From Populus alba (taxonomy: Eukaryota; Streptophyta; Magnoliopsida; Malpighiales; Salicaceae): a stretch of 64,000 nucleotides of DNA. The position numbers and the translations under genes are program-made. Location: assembly GCF_005239225.2 (NCBI RefSeq), contig NC_133297.1:12574147-12638146 (forward strand), in the 5' to 3' direction. Position 1 is the first letter of the stretch; each line of letters starts with the position of its first letter. The notes beneath the pieces are model-generated. The model was not told the origin of the DNA. It ran no database searches and saw only the letters and a list, made by a program, of their open reading frames with translations. Below, in pieces: positions 58,601 to 64,000 of this stretch.

Positions 58601-61077
58601 TTTAAGTGCCGTGAACTGGTTTATTTTTAAGTTGTCACAGTTTAATATATCTAAGGTTTTTCCATTGTTCTCAAGTGAGTTATTTTCTGCAATGATATTC
58701 TTTATCAGTGAATTCTGATTTATATGTATGGTGGGTGTCATCAAGTTATTGATACAATGTTCCTTGAGTTTGTGATGGAGTTGGTTTCCTGGTGATGGAT
58801 ACCATATGAGCTGTATATGCTTTTTCCTGTTTATGCCACTTGATCTTTTGTAGAATATTCAAACCTCTTTGATCTTATATTTGCATATGTCATGAGCAAC
58901 TCAGTCCCGGTTAAAGTTTAACTTTAATAGCTTATGTTCTTGTGTACTTGAGGTTTTTGAATAATTTGCCACTGCATATATCTAGACTAGTGGGCAAGTT
59001 TTAACAGCAAGTAGTGGTTTGAAAACTTATTATACCCTTGATTAACTATCAAATATGTGTAACTAGCGTTCTGCCTGTTTTAGTTGGAAATGAATGTTGG
59101 GATGCGTTGAAAAATTAATATGGTTCATGATCAATCTTTTATAGAAATTCATTTATATTTGCTCACTTTTCCATTTCCATTTCATTTCTGTAATTTTTTC
59201 CCATTCACAGAGCCCTGGTCAAAAGCATGGGCGAGATATTGTTTATGTGCGGAGATAATAAAAGAGCTGTGATTGCCACTTTGAATGTTGTTGGCCTTGA
59301 CACCAAGGGCTTTGCAAAGAACGAGGTAAGTTGGTTTAGGTTTGATATCAATGTACTTGCAATAATAAGTTTAGAGATTGATTTAATGGAAACAACATGA
59401 TTGTGATGACTATTTTGCACAGCTGTTTTGGATATTTAATTGCTGATAGGGGTTGTTTTCTATCTTGCAGATTGTTGCAAAAGCACTTGAGGGTCTTTCA
59501 ATTGAATCTGCCTTTGATTTGCAAAAAATTCTAAGAATTGAAACACATACATCACAAACAAGTGCATTGCAGAAGCTCCATAAGGCGCTTCCTGTTTTCC
59601 AATCTCGTATGGGGGCACTGCTGTTCCTTATTTCTGCATTACTGTCCCGGGGATTGGTATGCTTACAAAGCTATCTCTTCATTTATATGCCCTTTAATGT
59701 TTTCCCATTTGAGAGTCTGATCTAATCCTCATCATTTTATGCTTGGAAATGGGGGCATCGATAGTCCATTTCAAAACCTATTCCTTTTGTGGAAGAGGGT
59801 AGGAGTGGGGTGGGATTGAGGTGTCTGAGATTTTAATTTCAAAGCCTTTTGAAATGGGAGTTTTGAGCTCTACTTTGGGGTTATGTTATATTAGTCGGAA
59901 AAAAAGATGGCTTCATCTTTCTCCAGTCTTATGCTGTAGATCACTAGCAGCCTTTTGAAGTTTCCTTGTGAATTAGTGGTTCTCCCTTTTTAGAATTGGA
60001 TGCTTATGCCACTTATGCTTGAAAAATGTCTCTTCTATTCAGGACTCCATTCAATCTGACAGGGACGATCCCAGCCTTCCCCTAGTCACTGCTCCTTTTG
60101 GGCATGCTTCACAGGTATAATACCCACATATTGATCTAGGTTGTGTTATCTCGTCCCCCTCTGCTTTGATGGTATCTGTCCTTTGGTTAATCTTTGAATA
60201 ATGATTGGATTTTTCTGGGATGATATCATTTCTTTTGAACATTGTGAAACAGGAAATTGTGAACCTTTTGCTCTGTGGACAGGCTGTCCCTAATGTATTT
60301 GACGGTAGGATGGACTTAGGTGGAGGCATGTTTCTAAAGGGCATATTCACGAGTGTGGAAGTTGGATTTCTCACTCTACTAGAATCCCTCAATTTTTGTA
60401 AGGTTGGCCAGCATCTAAAATGCCCTAAATGGCCAATATGGGTTGTAGGAAGTGAATCCCATTATACAGTTCTATTTGCTCTTGACACCACTGTTCAAGA
60501 TGAGAATGAGCTGGAAGAAAGGGAATCACAGATCCGGAGGGCATTTGATGCACAAGATCAGAGTGGCGGCGGTGGCTTTATCAGTGTTGAAGGTTTCCAT
60601 CAAGTCCTTAGGGAAGCAGGAATTAGACTTCCATCCGAGAAACTTGATCACCTTTGCAGCACTGGCTTTATTGTATGGAGTGAGTTCTGGCAGGTTATTT
60701 TGGACCTGGACAAAAGTTTGGGAGGCCTTAAGGATTCAAGTGGGTTAATGGGTAAGAAGGTGTTTGATCTTTACCATTTTAATGGGATTGCAAAATCTGA
60801 TTTAAATGGAAGCCACACAACCTCTGGGGGTGAAACACCGGTTCAGAGACCTAGGCTCACAAAATTGAGGGTTTCAGTTCCACCAAGGTGGACTCCCGAG
60901 GAATTCATGGCAGATGTGGTAGTGACTTCCGGGCCTGTTGGGAATGAATCAAGTGGTAAAGACACTGAGGTGACAAAACCTGAGCCTTCCCAGCATGCAC
61001 CACTGGTGGACTGTATTAGAACACGCTGGTCGCGTGCAGTTTGCAATTGGGTGGGGGATCCGCCTAGTATAGTGTGA
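55629..61077 (+). CDS. MINDY-type deubiquitinase with N-terminal UIM
   Basis: MINDY enzymes are cysteine proteases that trim ubiquitin chains, and this one resembles the MINDY-3/4 (FAM188) branch. Seven exons are read: 55629-56077, 56413-56491, 58213-58364, 59211-59325, 59471-59656, 60043-60114 and 60253-61077, all in phase, giving 625 aa. Residues 4-18 (QEEEELRVALRMSMQ) form a near-consensus ubiquitin-interacting motif. A Ser-Pro repeat follows at about 73-89. The catalytic part starts at about 125 (LSSEEVNQLFSMVFG). VQHEGGPCGVLA supplies Q163 and the nucleophile C169, and GSESHYTVLF supplies H421. Between them come NVVGLDTKGFAKNE and RMGALLFLISALLSRG. After H421 a degenerate EF-hand-like segment (FDAQDQSGGGGFISVEGF) is present, as in MINDY-3. 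The C-terminus ends RWSRAVCNWVGDPPSIV. From memory this matches Arabidopsis At1g43690, annotated only as a UIM protein. Activity is inferred. Confidence 0.92.
55843..55890 (+). repeat. Coding Ser-Pro hexanucleotide repeat
   Basis: CCTTCN units repeat about seven times in frame within exon 1 of the MINDY gene and encode an (SP)n tract. Third positions vary, so the tract is not a pure microsatellite. Confidence 0.85.
56870..56960. repeat. Repeat remnant in MINDY intron 2
   Basis: The phrase AGTGTTGTCAAAGGTGAAAG followed by GCGCTAAAAAG resembles a widely dispersed plant repeat start. No end or duplication could be found. Confidence 0.3.
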
Positions 61078-62829
61078 ATGTTTACCCTTTTTGTGATCCT
61101 TTAGTGTGCTCCTGTCAGTGGAAACACAGATGCCATACAATCCAAAAACAATCACAAAAACAATCAGCGTAAGGCATCCTCTTTTATATTAAGCAGGGGG
61201 GGTGGGGGTGTTAATGGTATTATCTTTCGCAGGTATGTGCAACACCATTTTCTGCTGTGGATTGTTGTAGCTTGCTCATTCTAATTCAATCTTGATAATG
61301 TTAGATACTCAGAAAGGGAGGTATACTGTCATGTTTAATGACAATCTGATGTGTAAAATTCGTTTATATTGCCTTTGTGTTGATTTGGAACGCCTTTGGC
61401 GAGGGATTGTAGGAATGCCAAAATAATCATGCATGTTCTTGCGGTTGAATATGTTGTAACAGTTAAACTCTGCCCTGGAGGAACGCAAAAGGGCAACGGA
61501 ACAGAGTTCTTATTGGAGAGTTATTAGATCTAAGGAGAGATCCTGTTGTCATATTTTTACTTTTTATTCATAATATTCAACCATGAATTCCAACAAAGAG
61601 AATGGTTACTAATTTTTCATTGCTTCTATGGAACCAGCCTGGCGGATCCGGGGGGGAGTCTGGAGGGGGCAGCCAGCCTCCTATTTTTTTTGGTTGCTAG
61701 GGCATATATGATATAGGGTAATGACTGCCCTCTGCATCGAAACAGAATTATATAGACAGACGCACGCCCTATTCTATATATATCTAAATAATTTTTCTAG
61801 ATTGAACTTTACATTTATTTGAGAATAGTTTGACACTTGTTTGAATTGAAAAGGATGTTAATTATTTTAGAGCATACCAATGTTTGGAACAATTAAAAAA
61901 CTATTTGTACTCCTACTAAATATGAAATTAATTGATAAGTTTTGTATGATGAAATTATGTTGGGTATAATTCCAGATATGCAGTGGAAGAATAAATAAAA
62001 GAACTTAGTAAGCATGCCATGCTTTGTGTTTCTCATTATAAATTTATGAATGTTCATGGTTAATAGATTATTTTAATATATTTTTTTTGAGGAAAAACTT
62101 AATTGTTGTATTCTTTTGCAACTCCCGAAGCTAAATTTTTATATTTGTCATGTGTCTACAGAAAGTTTTATAGTTGTTGATGATGACTGTGAGTCATGGG
62201 CTTAATGTTGTTTAACTCAGTACGTTAAAGAGAAGTTTTGGGTTCCCAGATGATAATTTGACAAGGATTTTGTCTAAATACACTGATATGTTGATGCTTG
62301 TTAGTCATAGCGGGAGAAGGAGATCAACGGGGATTGAATCTTTATCATGGAACCTTGATTTGACAATTTCTGCTGTTGAAATCTCGGCTAGAAAACAGGG
62401 TTCTTCTAGCCTTGTTTTAGTGGTTCTTTGCCTTCGACATGGGTTAAATCATGGGGGAAAGGTTTAATGAATTTAACGCTACTCTTTGTATCTTTCCTTT
62501 ATTTATACCTCTCAAGGTTTTATTAATTGATTTTCAACTTTTAACACACTTTTTGCATACAAGGCTCTTTTTATTTATAAAAAAATTATAAAATAGACTC
62601 AAACTCTTTTAATCCATTAAGGATTTTAAGTGCTACTTTACTAAGGATTCTGAATCCTTTTCCATCCAGGACTCACATTCCTAGCTTATATAGAAACTTG
62701 GTGAAAATAAAATTATTGGTGTAGGCAAAGCAATGGTGACGTCGTGGACAATTAGAAGGCTCTGTCTGCTGGAAGAGGTGTTGAAGGTTGTGGAGTTTGA
62801 TCTTTCCATTGGCTTGTCATTATAAACTT
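61078..62829. other. Spacer downstream of the MINDY gene
   Basis: Begins with the MINDY 3' untranslated region. G-rich patches lie at 61190-61215 and 61625-61675. No gene or complete element is recognised. Confidence 0.55.
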
Positions 62830-63330
62830 TAATTGGCAACGACAAAGATTTTGCTTCTTTAGCTGATCACTTCCAGATCCCATCATCATCAAAAATAACA
62901 TCTCAACATATGATCATCCTTTTAGTTTCTGGATTATACAGTTTATAACCTTTTGTCTCATTACTTTAATAAAAAAAGATATATTTTTCTGACTTGTTAT
63001 CAAATTTCTTCCTTAACACATTGGGAACATGAGAATAAGCAATCCAACCAAATATCTTGAGATGAGATGACTAATATTTGGTTTCTTTTGACTCCAAGCT
63101 TCTTGAGGAGTTATATCATGAAAAAAAATGTAGGACACCTGTTCAAAACATAAAATATCACAAGCAACTGCTTCTTAAAAAAATCTAGGTAATTTTTTAT
63201 AATGTAACATCTAATTATGTCCATCACAATTCTATTTTTCCTCCCCGCCATCCCATTTTGCTGAAGAGTGTATCTAGCATTCAATTGATGCTGAATACCG
63301 TACTTTTTCAAGAAATCATCACAAACATTA
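62830..63330 (-). pseudogene. Broken copia integrase/pol fragment
   Basis: The minus strand encodes pieces of a copia integrase: YGIQHQLNARYTLQQNGMAG with RKNRIVMDIIRC, then VLNRCPT, and after a frame change TPQEAWSQKKPNISHL, followed by KVINCI and IQKLK-like and DVVFDDDG-like pieces. Stops and frameshifts break the reading. Neither LTRs, protease nor RT are visible. It is unrelated in wording to the intact element in LSM3 and much older. Confidence 0.8.
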
Positions 63331-64000
63331 TATTCTATAATTTTCCTATGAAGTAGCCATTTAATTTATTGCAACTTGTCTGATGCCATGTTCTGCAGAG
63401 TGAACAATTCAGTTGCCTTGGCTGCTCCAACAATACTGGTGAAAAGCTCTTTGGAACTGCTGGAGGATTGAAGCATGACAGCACTTTGTGTTGGTAGGTT
63501 GAGGCAATGGATTATCGAGCAGGATCTGAAGGATCGGTTTTATGACCATCCACACGTTGGGATTGAAATCATAGAAAGCGTGAGTCCCTTATTGGGAATG
63601 AAACGGGAGGAACCAGTGTTTGTATCTGCATGACCCAATGACACCAAAAGCAACTCCAACTAGCATTTTTGGTTCATTGGTTGCACTCCTGACCCAAAAA
63701 GTCCTAGTTGGAGTTGCTTCTGAGATATATCTTCTCCCTTGTTCCCAGTGTGGGATTGCGGCATTCAAAATATCAGCAGAAGAGAATGCTTTATCAATGC
63801 TTGCTTCTTAGGAGAACGTGCGTGTGCTCTGGTTCCATGCCTAGGTGGGGACTTGCGTAGGATCAACTATCAAGTGAGAATAATCTCCTGGTTAGTGAAG
63901 TGAAGCATCAGCAACAAGAAGAGCACAAATATATCAGAAAATGAATACTTGACTGTCTCTTTGTGTCTTCTTCAGTTTCATATTCATCTACCTATCTCAG
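63331..64000. other. Right-edge spacer with a hairpin
   Basis: No gene recognised. The notable feature is the inverted repeat at 63646-63720. Confidence 0.5.
63646..63720. repeat. Near-perfect hairpin, 16-bp perfect core stem
   Basis: AAGCAACTCCAACTAG at 63648-63663 is exactly complementary to CTAGTTGGAGTTGCTT at 63704-63719. The pairing continues inward through TTTTTGG/CCAAAAA with a small bulge, leaving a short loop. Outside it, GGGAATGAAACGGGAGGAA (about 63595-63613) can pair imperfectly with TTCTCCCTTGTTCCC (about 63730-63744). Confidence 0.7.

Noticed and set aside
1..64000. Search for CRISPR arrays, operons, phage or toxin-antitoxin systems
   Set aside because: Intron-rich genes and plant transposons show nuclear plant DNA; no regularly spaced palindromic repeats or operon-like runs were seen.
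1..64000. Intact nuclear tRNA, rRNA or snRNA genes
   Set aside because: No cloverleaf with intact A/B boxes or known RNA core was found by eye; a covariance-model scan would be needed to exclude small ncRNAs.

Overview
The window is nuclear DNA from a dicot plant, most likely a woody Salicaceae-type genome (poplar or willow). Genes have many GT-AG introns, spacers are very AT-rich, and there are plant LTR, LINE, hAT and MITE-like repeats. The genus is an inference from general resemblance of the proteins and repeats. There are no bacterial operons, CRISPR arrays or phage modules. All exon boundaries were read by eye from splice sites and frame continuity.

Layout: (1) 1-3.6 kb: AT-rich spacer with a decayed LINE 3' end and a possible 50-residue gene. 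(2) 3.6-5.9 kb, minus: a two-exon GT-2-type trihelix transcription factor. (3) 5.9-12.5 kb: spacer with microsatellites. (4) 12.5-15.6 kb, minus: a small multi-exon gene I cannot identify. (5) 15.6-17.0 kb, minus: a second, different trihelix factor, intronless in its coding part. (6) 17-21 kb: AT-rich repeats. (7) 21.2-27.6 kb, plus: LSM3, whose second intron holds a complete Ty1/copia retrotransposon with identical 224-bp LTRs, a 5-bp target duplication and one open 1467-codon polyprotein frame. (8) 29.2-39.9 kb, minus: exocyst subunit SEC5 in 21 exons (1096 aa), with a plastid trnL fragment in one intron. (9) 41.1-46.4 kb, minus: cytosolic fructose-1,6-bisphosphatase in 12 exons (341 aa), including one GC-AG intron. 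(10) 46.4-55.6 kb: gene-free, with a degenerate trinucleotide array, a 1.08-kb non-autonomous hAT-like element and other repeats. (11) 55.6-61.1 kb, plus: a MINDY-type deubiquitinase with a UIM, in 7 exons (625 aa). (12) 61.1-64 kb: spacer with a broken copia fragment and a near-perfect hairpin.

The genes do not form one pathway. They cover transcription control (two trihelix factors), RNA processing and decay (LSM3), exocytosis (SEC5), cytosolic sucrose synthesis (FBPase) and ubiquitin-chain trimming (MINDY). From memory, the block trihelix-trihelix-LSM3-SEC5 matches Arabidopsis At1g76850-At1g76890 (and its duplicate near At1g21170-At1g21200), and FBPase-MINDY matches At1g43670-At1g43690, so this looks like a conserved ancestral gene order invaded by recent and old transposons.
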